Assembly (NCBI GenBank): GCA_038363925.1
Contig: JAQQWL010000016.1
Coordinates: forward strand, 62,001-126,000
DNA: 64,000 nt
DNA from: Apiospora phragmitis
Taxonomy: Eukaryota; Ascomycota; Sordariomycetes; Amphisphaeriales; Apiosporaceae
Reading direction: 5' to 3'
How positions within the stretch are numbered: position 1 is the first letter of the stretch; the number at the start of each line of letters is the position of its first letter. The notes beneath the pieces are model-generated. The model did no database searches and was not told the origin of the DNA. It was given only the letters and a program-made list of their open reading frames with translations. A program made the position numbers and the translations under genes. Below, in pieces: positions 11,437 through 22,335 of the stretch.

Positions 11437-12403
11437 ATGTCTATACCCCCCCCCCCCCCCCTCCCCCTCCCGCGGTCTTGAGCTTCCTTTCCCCGCAGAA
11501 TCTGAGTATTATTATGTACCTAATGTACATGATGTACCTAGGCCTAACGGAAATAGAAATGGAGCACTGTTCCTAGTTCCAATCCTCAGGTCACGAGCGA
11601 CTTACTGCGCAGTACAGCAATCGCCACAAGTGAAGAAGACATGGCTACCTAGAAATACCCGATGTCAGTCTATAGTATCACCAGATATATCGAGAAAGAT
11701 CCCGTCAATTGGATAGCCTTGGTACCCTGATCTGGCCGTCTGGATATGTACATGTACCTTGCAACTACCTACCTGCGTAGGTGCACTGATCCATGTCCTG
11801 CCGGTGCGGTTGCGCAGTTGACCCGGTACAGTTATCCATGATCGGTCAATTGACTTCCATTGATCAATCCGACCCACTCGTGCACTACCCCGAAAATCTG
11901 CCACCGAAGCGATGGAACGGAACGCAACCATCCCGGGCCAATCCACAAGAAGCTTTGAAGGACCAACAGTGACAGCGTCTTGCCATTGAAACACCAAGGC
12001 CTGCACAGTCGTGGAGAGAGAGAGAGAGAGAAAAGGGTAAAAATTGGTAACGCTCCTCCTGCATCACCCCCCTCGACCTGCATCAACACCATCATCTGCC
12101 CATATGGGACGAGTCACGCCAGGAAACAAAACCTCGCGGGGACGGACTCTAAGTCTCTGACCCATTGAAAACCATACTTCCAATAGCCATCGAGAATTTG
12201 GCTTATGCATCAGGCCTTAATCGTCTACTGTTTGACAAGGGACATTGCATCAGTTCAGCCGTGAAAGGAGGAGCACACAAGTCCCCGGTCATCACTCACT
12301 GCAGGCGGGCTCGGGCCCTGTTTCTTGTTTATTGAATCTAGTAGGCTAAAGCTTGCCCGTAGGAGAAGTGCGCAAAAAGAAGACTGGCAGACAGGCACTC
12401 GCC
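11437..12403. other. Intergenic, no gene seen; C16 tract and (GA)n
   Basis: Composition returns to normal here. A run of 16 C (11446-11461) followed by more C-rich sequence marks the outer edge of the island. A GA dinucleotide repeat lies at about 12013-12031. Short reading frames on both strands have no recognisable homology, and no tRNA or other RNA gene was evident. The right part is the presumed promoter and 5' leader of the OMS1-like gene. Confidence 0.6.
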
Positions 12404-13784
12404 ATGTCATCCATCTATGCGCATCGTGCGTTGATGGGCGGCGTGATGGGCGGCGCCATGAGTCGGCCAAAGAGCACGCCATATGTAGTGGCTCGATTAT
12501 CCAAGGCTGGCCGCACAGCATCGCCGTCACCATTGCTGCGGCGCCTCTGGAGGCGGGCAGCCTCGTCATCGTCATCGGGAAAAGAAGAGCAGCCATAAGC
12601 CGCTCCCCTATCGTGCAGCCAGCTCCACGCAGCCCCCATCCCCGTCATCGTTACAAGCCACCGCAGCTTCGGAGAGCCTCTTTCAGAAACAGCCGAGCTC
12701 GACGGCGCCCCAGCCCGTGGACCAGCTCTTCCGCGCGCGCTGGCTCGGCCTGTTTGGCGCCGGCGCCGCCGCGCTCTGCCTCGGCACCTTCACGGCGTCC
12801 TTCTGGATCGCCAACTCGGGCGAGGCGCCCCAGTACGTCACGAGCCGCGAGCCGGTGGTGCCCACGGGGCGGCCCGCCATCGAGTCGCCCGTCGAGTTCG
12901 ACCAGCACCTCGACCGGTCTGAGTGGCGCTTCGGCATCACCAAGCTGCGGCGGCGGCTCGCGGCCGAGGCGACGGGCCACGTCCTCGAGGTCGCCATGGG
13001 CACGGGACGCAACATGGAGTTCTACGACTGGGATGCCGTTACGACCGAGTACGTTTCCGCAGGGGAGCGCAACCGCTCCAAGCTCGCCAAGACCGGCTGG
13101 GGCACCAAGGAGAACCTCGCGGACCTTCTGGAGATGGAATCCTTCACCGGCGTGGATATCAGCACGGCCATGCTGGACATCGGCCTGCGACGCCTACGTC
13201 AGGTCGTCCCACATGGCGCCATGGAGGACGTGCTGCCGAAACAGCCGAGCTTTGAGCAGCTGGCACGATCAGAAGCGGGCAGCGGCGTCCAGCTTCTGCG
13301 TGGTAAGGTTCGCATCGTGCAGGGCGACGCGCAATCCCCGCTCCCGGCGCCACCCAAGGGCGTCGACAAGTATGACACGGTGATCCAGACGTTTGGGCTC
13401 TGCAGCGTGCGTGATCCGACGCTGCTGATCCACAACATGGCCGCCGTCGTAAAGCCCGAGACGGGCCGTATCATCCTGCTCGAGCACGGTCGCAGCTGGT
13501 GGGACCTCGTCAACGGCTTGCTCGATCGCAGCGCCAAGGGCCATTTCGAGCGTTTCGGGTGCTGGTGGAACCGCGACATCGAGGGCATCGTCGAGGTAGC
13601 AAAGAGCAGAATCCCCGGCCTCGAGGTCGTTGAGTTTCAGCGTCCGGGCTGGGCTACTCTTGGAACTCATGTCTGGGTCGAGCTGCGGATACGAGATGCG
13701 AAGCCCAAAGGCGGACGGGACACAGGAGCGGATGAATCGAGTAATGGCTGGCTCGGCTCGGCTCCTTTGGTTCATCTTGGTTAG
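12404..13784 (+). CDS. OMS1-like mitochondrial SAM-dependent methyltransferase
   Basis: Resembles yeast Oms1, an inner-membrane protein with a class I methyltransferase fold, found as a suppressor of oxa1 defects. From about 12717 one open frame gives a transmembrane segment (WLGLFGAGAAALCLG), SAM-binding motif I (HVLEVAMGTGRN), FTGVDISTAMLDIG, a motif around VRIVQGDAQ, and LLEHGRSWWD, ending at 13784. This frame has no ATG upstream of the methyltransferase motif, so the start must lie in another exon or frame. The best candidate is ATG 12404, which opens an Arg/Ser-rich mitochondrial presequence-like peptide (MSSIYAHRALMGG). It could join by a 148-nt intron, 12485-12632 (phase 0), or the two frames may be separated by an indel. 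Base composition is GC-rich and normal. Family confidence is good; the 5' model is uncertain. Confidence 0.72.
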
Positions 13785-14500
13785 GTGTCTCGACCCCCAA
13801 GAACGGTGAGAAGAAGGAATAGGTAGATAGTATCTAACATGTAAGACAGCATTCATGTATGCATGTCAGAAAGATGCCTTAATACATGCGCATTCATGGC
13901 AAAAACACATGCCTATCACAAGGGGACAGGCAGACACCATGCGTATTTTGAAGTTCATGAGAATGAAGGGGGAATTTCTTTTCAGATTTTGGAGTTGTGG
14001 CAACTTTTCCATGGCTAGGACTACACACATGTGCGTTGTTTCTAAAGCTCTATCGAGTGTACGACGGCATCCCAGTCAGGCTCTAAATGTACAGAAGTTG
14101 TCTATCATGAACAACCGATAACTCTTTTTTTCCTGTCTTTCGTCCCGTGCCATGTGTACAATATTCCATGCCCACTGCTTTTTCGACGTCGACCAGGGAG
14201 GCAACACAGGTCTATCCCAGCCTGTTTCGCCACAAAAGCTATGTACCGTAAACGTCTCTGCTCTAACAAGAGACATAGCCATCTCAACCAAGCGACCAGA
14301 GAAGCCCCAGATCAATAATGGTCAACAAAAACCCAACATGCCAGCGGCGAAATCAACCAGACAGATACGCCGCCAACACCAGTACCCAGGAACCAATTCC
14401 GTTTTTTGGTTTGTTCCGCATCGCCAACTCCGAATTGCAAACCATCTTACAAAATCCCAGCGTGCCTTCATGGCCAGAGTAAATCATCGAGACATTATCT
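13785..14500. other. Convergent intergenic region, nothing recognised
   Basis: Holds the 3' ends of the OMS1-like gene (plus) and the GDS1-like gene (minus). Small open frames on both strands show no domain or plausible splicing partner. No hairpin or RNA gene stood out. Confidence 0.6.
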
Positions 14501-15869
14501 TTAAAAGTCATTGAGCAAGCCATCCAGCTCATCCAGCTCAACCGTTTCGGGACTCCTGTCCCAATCTAACATGGCATCCAACTTATGCCAGTTCTCAGCC
14601 TCGTCCTTTTTCGGTGGCACCACAAAGCTGGGACGCATTGCCGGACTCGTCATGAAGGCCACGTGCGGCAGCAGGCTCGGAGCCAGGCTAAGCCCTTTCG
14701 TTTCACCGCCAAAGAGTTGCTCATGTTGCATCCCGTCGTCTAGCCTCAGGCTCTCGGCAGGGCCAGACGAGAGGAAACCTCCGCTCAGTTTCCGCTTTTG
14801 CAAGCCGTCGGCCGTCTCGGTGAATTCCTTCTCGTCCTTCTCCAATGGGGGCTCGTCAATCTTTGAATTGCGCGACATGGAAGTCATTGGACGGTGTCGC
14901 TGGGACATGGAAACGGAGCCCATTGGTGTTCCCGGCATAGGCATGTCATCCTCCATGTCGTCAAACTCGGGCGACGACAGATCGATCTCGGGCGAAAGAC
15001 TGAACTCTCTTCTGCGGTCGGCATCGGCGCTTTCCGCATCCTCGGAAGTCGAGGACGAACTCGACAGAGAGGGCGTGACGATAGCGCGCTGGGCCAACTG
15101 TGCAGAAGATGGATCCGGTAAAGGCTGGTGGGGACAGACAGTCAGGTAGAAATATGTGCGTCGTGGGTGAACCGTCTCAAGCTCCTTGGCCAGGGGGCAC
15201 GGAGCAATGGCCGTCCAACAGGAGCGCTTCAGGTAGGATGAAAGGCGAGAAGAGATAATGGCACACGGATTGGCTGATCTGATGGATGGAGACGAATTAG
15301 TATACGCGTTTGGAGAATGGACGGGGTTGACAGCACTGTGGCAAGGCGCAAACTTACTGTTGAACTATTTTGACCTGGCCCATCAAAACATTGGCCAGCT
15401 CTTTGACCAGATGGGGGCGGTTGCGCGTCTCTTGCAGCTGCACAATAACAGCCTCAACTATGTCATCATTGATCCCCTCCAAGTCTATCGTCTTCATCTC
15501 GCCAAGATCGTCGGCCTCCTCAATCGACATGTGCAGAGCTGGTGACGGAGGCGGCGTCGCGCGCGCAGCCTTGGCGGCCGAAACCTTTGAGGATAGAGCC
15601 GACGGCGGTGCTGTTGTCGAGGCATCAGAGCCATGTGACCGCTTCGCTTTCTTGCTGGGGCGCGATTGGACGCTGTTGTCTGAAGGAGATGGCCTGGTTA
15701 ACGATGTGGTAGACTTGGGAGACATGGTGGTGGCGTTGCTGCTATTGGGCGATTGCTTGTTGCTATGGCGAGGGTGGGACGAAGGAATATGGATGCCCAG
15801 CGAAGGCAACGACAGCGACTTTCGGCGAGTATTATAAGGCATATTGGCGGCGGTTTCGAAAGTAGTCAC
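14501..15869 (-). CDS. GDS1-like winged-helix nuclear protein
   Basis: Two exons, 15869-15358 and 15278-14501, separated by a 79-nt GT-AG intron; the spliced product is 429 aa. The intron interrupts the conserved domain: exon 1 ends GINDDIVEAVIVQLQ through PHLVKELANVL, exon 2 begins SANPCAIISSRLSSYLKR and continues CPLAKELETVHPRRTYFYLT. That helix-helix-wing layout is what I associate with the fungal GDS1 winged-helix family, here assigned from memory of pattern rather than a search. The N-terminus has MPYNTRRKSLSLPSLGIHIP and a Ser/Pro-rich region with a basic patch (RPSKKAKRSHG), likely a nuclear localisation signal. The C-terminus is acidic and disordered (DLSSPEFDDMEDDMPMPG; ELDGLLNDF). 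A transcription-associated role is an inference. A very long gene-free region lies upstream. Confidence 0.62.
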
Positions 15870-18800
15870 AGGTTTGGGACTTTTCTATTCTTGGCCCGAG
15901 ATGTTGGAGTGCAAGGGGGACAGATGGTTTGTTTGTCTTGGTTTTATTTTGGAGGGGGATGATGCGATGTGATGTACCGTTGACCACAGGCAGCGCGGCA
16001 AACAAAGTATGAACGGACGGAGGGGGGATTTAGGGAAACACGGGACGATGATGCAAACTGGATCTAACACAGACAACACAGCAGCACATGCGCAACGAGG
16101 ATGGTAGTAATAGTGGTGGTAATAGTTGGCAAGGGTAATAGTACAACAACACACAGGACAAGAGGCGGTGGAGGAGGAAGATGGATGCAGGTATGTGCAG
16201 CAGCAGAGCAGTGCAGGAATGAATGTGGATGGTTGGACTGGGGGTGGGATGGATTGGTATTGCTGAATCGTACAGTAGTGGCAGACAGAACAGACGGATG
16301 GGAGGGGGACGGGGATGGGGATGGGTGGCGGCGAGAAGGCGCTCAGGCGTTTGTTTGTATGAGGTATGTAATGAGGTATGTAAATTGATGGAACAGATGG
16401 CAGGGGACGGGAAGGGATAGAATAAAGCAGGTAGAGTAGCAACAAAAAGTCTTCTTCTTCCTCTTCTTTCTTTTCTTTCCCTCTCTGTCAGCCCCCTACG
16501 ACGACGACGACGAAAGACCCCTGGGGGGAGGGAGGGGGGGGGGGCGGCGGCTACGTAAAGTGGAAGCGAGATTCTCTTAGTCCAGCCAGTTAGATGGCTG
16601 GTAAGTCTTCCCAGTTTACTTCTTTAGGGAGGGACCGGCAAGTGCAGACAAAAGGCAAAGCTGTGTCAGGCTGGCTGTTCACAGTTTTTACTTCTCTTCT
16701 GCTGGTTGGAAGTTTTTTTTCCTTCCCTCTCTTTTCTTTCTTCTCGAAAGAAGCAGGCAGCCATCCCTGCCTAGCGGTACACTAGCTGGAATACAATTGG
16801 GCTATCCACATTTGCAGGCTCAAACTGCATGTCACCCCCTGGAACATAGCCAGTATGGATAGCGCCGCTAAGTGTACGTACATGCCGGGTGGGGTCCCGG
16901 ACCAGATGGAAACGATTTGACGAGAAGGAAAAAAAAATTCAATGGGCCATTTTGACTTGACTGACAGGCTCCCCCAGGAGGCCCGGCTGACGAACTCGTC
17001 TCTTCCCTGCTGGACAACAAGTGAACGGGGCCGGTTTGCTGCCCGTTTTAGGGGTCTTGTTCTTCACTGATGAATTAGGTAATGAATTTTATTTGTTTTT
17101 TTTTTCTTCTTCTTGCCGCCACCGGTGCGTGCTGCGCAGATCCATGACTTAACGACGCAAGATGCTCCCTCTGCTCCCACTTTGAGGGCTGACCTCACTT
17201 ATATGAGCTACATCATCTCCATTCCTCGACCAGGGAGACAGCCACGGGAATGAGGGGGGCAAAGACGATCGGAGAAAGACAGCAGTCAAAGAAAAGGGAA
17301 TAAAAAAGAGCGGTAAGTAAGTCAGCATGCAGGAAGCATGCGACACAGGTGAATTGCCTAGAGGCCGATGCATTTGGCGACAGGGATGAAAAACCACCTA
17401 TCCCAAAGTAGCATTTGATACAAGCAGGTCCAAATCGGCTGGTGGTTGGGTCCTTGGAGATGCATCAGCCAACGAATGGCAGCTCGAGCTGGCCCCTCCA
17501 CTTGGCCAGAAGCAGAAGTCGGGCGCTGTACGGAGTAACTTGTCTTTCAATGCGAAACTCGATCTACGATGGGGAGAAGACAAAAAAAAACTATCATGGC
17601 TGGGTTCAGGCGCACGCAGTAACTACATGCATACCATCCGGCTGACTTCATAGATGTTATTAGACAACCACTACTATTCGTTCAATGCCTAGGTAACCAC
17701 TTGTACTACCTACTATGTACATGTAGCTATTGGAGGAACTCGCCGAGTAATTGAGTGGATGCGGAGACAAAAGACAGGCATAATGCGGCTAAAACTTTAG
17801 AACGTTGGTATGGAAAACAGTGTGTTTCTTGCTTGAGTGATTCCATTATGCGATTCTCATCCAACTGGCCCCGTCGGCGAGGACAGGGCGCGAAAGAAAA
17901 AAAAAAAAAAAAAAAGGAAAGAGTAGGGGAGAGCAAAAAGCGATGGGGGGAGGGGGGATGGGGGAGGAGAGGAGGGACAAACAAACAAACAAATCAACAA
18001 CAGTCTGTCGCCGAGGCAGACCCCCTATGATTTCTCTCAGCTTACGGGTTCGTGGACTGCCGTGGCCATGCAACCTTTTCAAGACAACACAAGATCCAAC
18101 ACCGAAGGAAATGATGTGAGGACACAAATACTCTGACATGACCGTATGTATAGGACCTTGGACACAGAGGGTAAAATGCTCGCCCGCATTGGCGTACGCT
18201 TATATACACGCATCTAACTCAAGGCAGTAAGAGGCATGTACAGTTCAGTAGCCTGGCGATGGTATGTCTCACTTACGGGCAAAACCACTGGCGGAAGACT
18301 GCCGCGACGATGCCTAGCAGTAGTCCTCGCTACAGGTGCTAGCATTGCCAGAAGGTGTGTGTGTGTGGGTGGGGACAATACATGACGTTGAGATGCCGGG
18401 TCTCGCTCACACTTCTTTTCCTTCTGCTCCGGTGGCCATGATTGGACACGCGGTCGCTGGGCTGAAATGCCGACAGAGTCCCCACACTTGGGGTCGGTCT
18501 GGTTCGGAGCGTGGGAGCTGACTTAAGTTGCCAGCTGCTTTCTGTATGGACAATGCGACCGAGAAGCAACGTATGTGACGGGTTAGGTAGGTACTATTCG
18601 CAATCTGGGTCAACTATATACTGTCGTTTGGTGGAGGGATTTGGCAGCACACGTATGTAGATGAATAGAGTCAGTCCCATACTATTCATCTCAACAACGT
18701 TTTACCCATTGCACATACTGTACCTACTTACTTGGTACACAAGTACCAATAGGCTCTTGAAGTTCCGGGCAGATCAGACACCAATAAGTCAGACTTATTG

Positions 18801-19966
18801 GACGACTCACTGCCATCCAATCGGATTCCGGGGTCAAAGCCCAAATACCCCAGAGCTATTCATTCCTTCCTTTTCAACTCGAGTGAGCGTATGCTTGGTC
18901 TGGACCGATGGCGATATATCGTCATCTATCCTGTTGCTAAGTCATTTTTGGAGTAGGTAGTGGGACGTTTCTATCGAAGCCCCAGCTACTTCAGCTTCAG
19001 ATTCGAATACCTCCGCATTGACGAACAACGAAGCACAATGCTTTCAATGAACAATTACTCGGTTCACTCTCTAAAGATCGCTTGCTTCACGGTACCCAGT
19101 AACCTAGTAATTGTGAATACAATAGAATAGGTCAGGCGGCCGCAGGTAGACTGGTCCGTCCTTTACCCTACGATTGTGACCAAAGATACGCAGACAAGGC
19201 TTTCGGTTCACACTGGAGCCACACTGTGAAAGAGGAGAAAATGCCTCATGAGTTGACTGCCATGTGGCAAGGCGCGTTTAAGCTCCCTTGGTCTGTTCAG
19301 CCCTTCAAGCCTCAGCAAGCGGTCTTGTCCGCTAACCGGTCCGTCTGTGGCCCGATGTCTGTTCGCCTCGACGCCGTCGCCGACTCCGGTCACGGCCTGT
19401 GCGTGGCTTCTTTGTTAATGGACATGAACGCTGCCTTGATCCCAATGTTGCTGTATGACATTTCCTTCGGTTCATTTGGTGTACTTGGGTCAGCCAAGAT
19501 GATGGGCTTGGGTGTATGGTCGGCAGACGTCTTGGTATGCATCCAGAGCACATGCTGCGTGTCACTCTGCTCTGGGGTGCAGTGTGGCTCCCCGACGGTC
19601 TAGTTCCGAGTTCTAGTTGAATACGTAGGATCCAAATCCAGATCGGCTAGGGCAACCTCATCGGATGTACTACTACATTGATTTCGGGGCAAATATCTTT
19701 ACACAACATGGGAACCCATCTTTGCCACGCTCTCGGGCAAGTGAGCTCGCCAACAGGACATACCTGAGCCTCGAAGAAACAGGATCATCAGGAGTAGTAT
19801 AGCAGAAGCGCGCCAATCCAAGCGCATTTCAGAAAGGACTCAAGCACGTCTCAGAAAGATGTCATTCTATCCGAGCTCAACGTAACTATAGATTATATTA
19901 CATAACATTATCGTCCTCTACGCTTCCCAACACACCATTTATGAAGCCCCAAGCCATGAAATGATA
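15870..19966. other. 4.1-kb region without a recognisable gene
   Basis: Composition is ordinary, not RIP-like. It contains CT-rich sequence at 16450-16500 that may belong to the leader of the GDS1-like gene, a G-rich tract near 16535-16545, an A tract of about 19 (17897-17915), GT repeats near 18357 and many short frames (longest on the minus strand at 15885-16445, low-complexity). None shows a domain, a signal peptide with conserved follow-on, or a chain of exons. No tRNA-like cloverleaf was found by eye. It may be long regulatory sequence, UTRs, noncoding RNA, or genes too diverged for me. Confidence 0.6.
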
Positions 19967-21807
19967 CTACGAGATAGGCGGTCCCGTCGCTGCAAATGTT
20001 GCATAGTATAATTCCGTCTCGGCACAGATTACCATGCTGTTGCCTGTGAATTGGAAATTGGCCGATGTTGATCCCAGGTAGACCTTGCCAATCAGTTTTC
20101 CCGACGGGTTGAAAACCGACACACCATCACCGGTTCCTGTATAAACATTACCCCTGGCATCACAGTGTACGCCTAGACCAGGAAGATTAGCATCAACGCT
20201 TTCATCCATCATCTGGGTGCTTCCTTGTATGCCACGGCTTGGAGGGAGGCGAGAAGACCGAGGGGCTGGGTTGAAAGGTGCACATATACTACTACTCACC
20301 ATCGGGTACTCCTGATGGCACATATGCAAAGGTCTTGCGGTTCTCCCATGTTCCGTCCTCTTTCACGTCGAACCGATACCTTGGAATGTGTCAGTGCGCC
20401 TGCAGGAGTAGTGACTATGGAGCGGAGAGGGCTTTACTACTCACAGTGAAGATGGGTCGGAGTACTTCCACCCCTGAAGGCCATGGTTAGCACCAGTATC
20501 TGTAACGTATGCATAGTTGCCTTCGGGGGAAAAGGTGACACCTATAGAACATCACGCTGTAAGCACACACATACATACCATCTTTCTGGATCGGCAAACT
20601 TGTGGACGACTTACCGTTCGGTAGCGTGAACCCATCAGCGACCACTGTCAGAGCCCCCGTTGCCTCGTTCAGCCGGTAAACCTGGTTTCGGAGACCGGGC
20701 GCGGGGCGGAAATCCTGAAGGTACCCGTACAGGGTGTCGGTGAAATAGATGTCCTTGCTCCGCGGATGGATGGCGATGTCGTTGAGCGAGCTGAACTGGC
20801 GACCGAAGAAGTTGTTCACCAGGACTACGCAATAGTGTGGTCAGTAGCGGACTATCACGGCATGATCAAGGCAATGCCTACCCGATGTATTATACGGTTC
20901 TTGCGGGTTCATCAGATACAATGCCGACGTTATACTGTCCCCTTGACCCTCGCCAGCAAAGATTATGTTGCCCTTGTAGTACGTGGCGCCTGCAAAAACC
21001 AAGCATTAGCCTGCCGCATTTGTACCAGAAGGATGAAGTCATTGTTCACCATTGGGATTGATCACTTGGGGATTCGATGCCACCGTTGTGACGTCGACTT
21101 TGCCCACAGCGTTGGTCTCATTCTTTGCGGCCTTGGCCTGGGCCAGAGAAATCTTCTGGATGATGGCAGACTTGTTCAGTCCCGTACCGGCATCCGCAGC
21201 GCCGGCGTTCTGCACAAAGAAGACCTCGTCGGTAGGCGGGTACCAGACGACAGCCTCGTGGAACAGCGGGTCCTTGTCCGACTGCGCCAGGAGCGTCAGC
21301 GTCGGGTTGGATCCGATGACCTCGTAGAACTCGTCATCATAGATGTGGAAGGGCTTGGCCTTGAGGGATTCTTCCGTGACGCCGGGCCATATGAATAACT
21401 AGCAGCCTCTTGTAGTAAGCATCCAGCCGCCCCCGGGAGAGTCTACTAGAAAGGAGCGGAAGTCTCGTGTGAGGCTAGTCACCTACGGTAGTCGCATTTG
21501 CCTGAGCTGGCGGCAACACCTGGTTTAGCACGTTAAAGCTTCTCTGATCGACAACCTGGGCCGATGATGGCACGGGGGGCGTAGCGGCGGCTGCCCAATG
21601 CGAAAAGGGGTTGAGCCCCAAAGGAAGCAGGAGTCCGACGAGAAGAGCAAAAACAGCCATTGGAATTCCTACGAGGGCGGCGAAGCTTCTTGAGCTGGAG
21701 TTCTGTGGTGCTTGTGTGTCTACATGACGACGATGCGCGGCACCGGGTACTTTATCACTTGTCAACTTGCCCTGGTTCCGCTGCCGGTGCGGGGAAGAGG
21801 GCGCCAT
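19967..21807 (-). CDS. SMP-30/gluconolactonase-like protein, membrane-anchored
   Basis: Six-bladed propeller lactonase family (fungal lactonohydrolase/calcium-dependent phosphotriesterase group). About seven exons on the minus strand: roughly 21807-21483, 21399-21047, 20991-20884, 20823-20615, 20540-20446, 20383-20298 and 20196-19967. Exon 1 encodes a basic tail then a single hydrophobic helix (FAALVGIPMAVFALLVG), so a signal anchor or secretion signal. Later blades read WPGVTEESLKAKPFHIYDD, VVWYPPTDEVFFVQNAG, ATYYKGNIIFAGEGQG, SSLNDIAIHPRSKDIYFTD, GFTLPNG, VTFSPEGNYAYVTDTG, LPGLGVHCDARGNVYTG and VSVFNPSGKLIGKVYLG. The N-D motif in SLNDIAIHP and the D in CDARGNVY fit metal-binding positions of the family. 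The substrate, probably a lactone, cannot be read. Exon edges are approximate, but the domain order is unbroken. Confidence 0.78.
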
Positions 21808-22335
21808 GGGGCTTGCTGTGGGATCACCCGGAATTCCAACCCAAGTTTCTACCTAGTTGTCTCCTACTTGACATATTTATGCACTCAGCCTACGGTATCC
21901 CCGCAGCTCTCTTTGAACCAGGTCGGTTGTAGCGACATGACTGCAGCAACTTACGGTGTGAATTACTCCAACGGCTCCCCAAGTGTGGGGAAATCTCGAT
22001 AATGAATAGTGCCGTTCCTATCTCCGCATTCCGCAGGGGTATCGGGGCAATGTGTGGAGGAAAATCTGGAGATCTGCAGTGACGAGTCGTTCATCAGCGG
22101 GACCCATCCATTGTCGTAATGGGCGAGCTGCAAGCAGTGCAACGGAACGAAAAAGCAGGAACGAGGCCGGCGAGTCACGTTGGGGGGTGCCTTGCTTTGC
22201 CTGCTGCACGCCAATCCTTACCTAGGTTACATCATCATCGCCATCATCAATTCGAGCAGAGACTTCAACATGCCTCTATCGACAAATCGTCAAGGTGCAA
22301 TAGCACGCTGGGCAGCAAAAGTGTTGGCCTCGCGG
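21808..22335. other. Intergenic, nothing recognised
   Basis: Presumed promoter of the SMP-30-like gene (reading left) and 3' region of the ankyrin gene. No coding homology or RNA gene seen. Confidence 0.6.

Noticed and set aside
11446..11461. Telomere-like or terminator meaning of the C16 tract
   Set aside because: It is a plain homopolymer without TTAGGG-type repeats, and similar G/C tracts occur in other intergenic parts of the window.
12325..13383. Long plus-strand reading frame over the OMS1-like gene (Arg/Ser/Pro-rich)
   Set aside because: It is a GC-rich shadow frame; the overlapping frame has SAM-methyltransferase motifs while this one has none.
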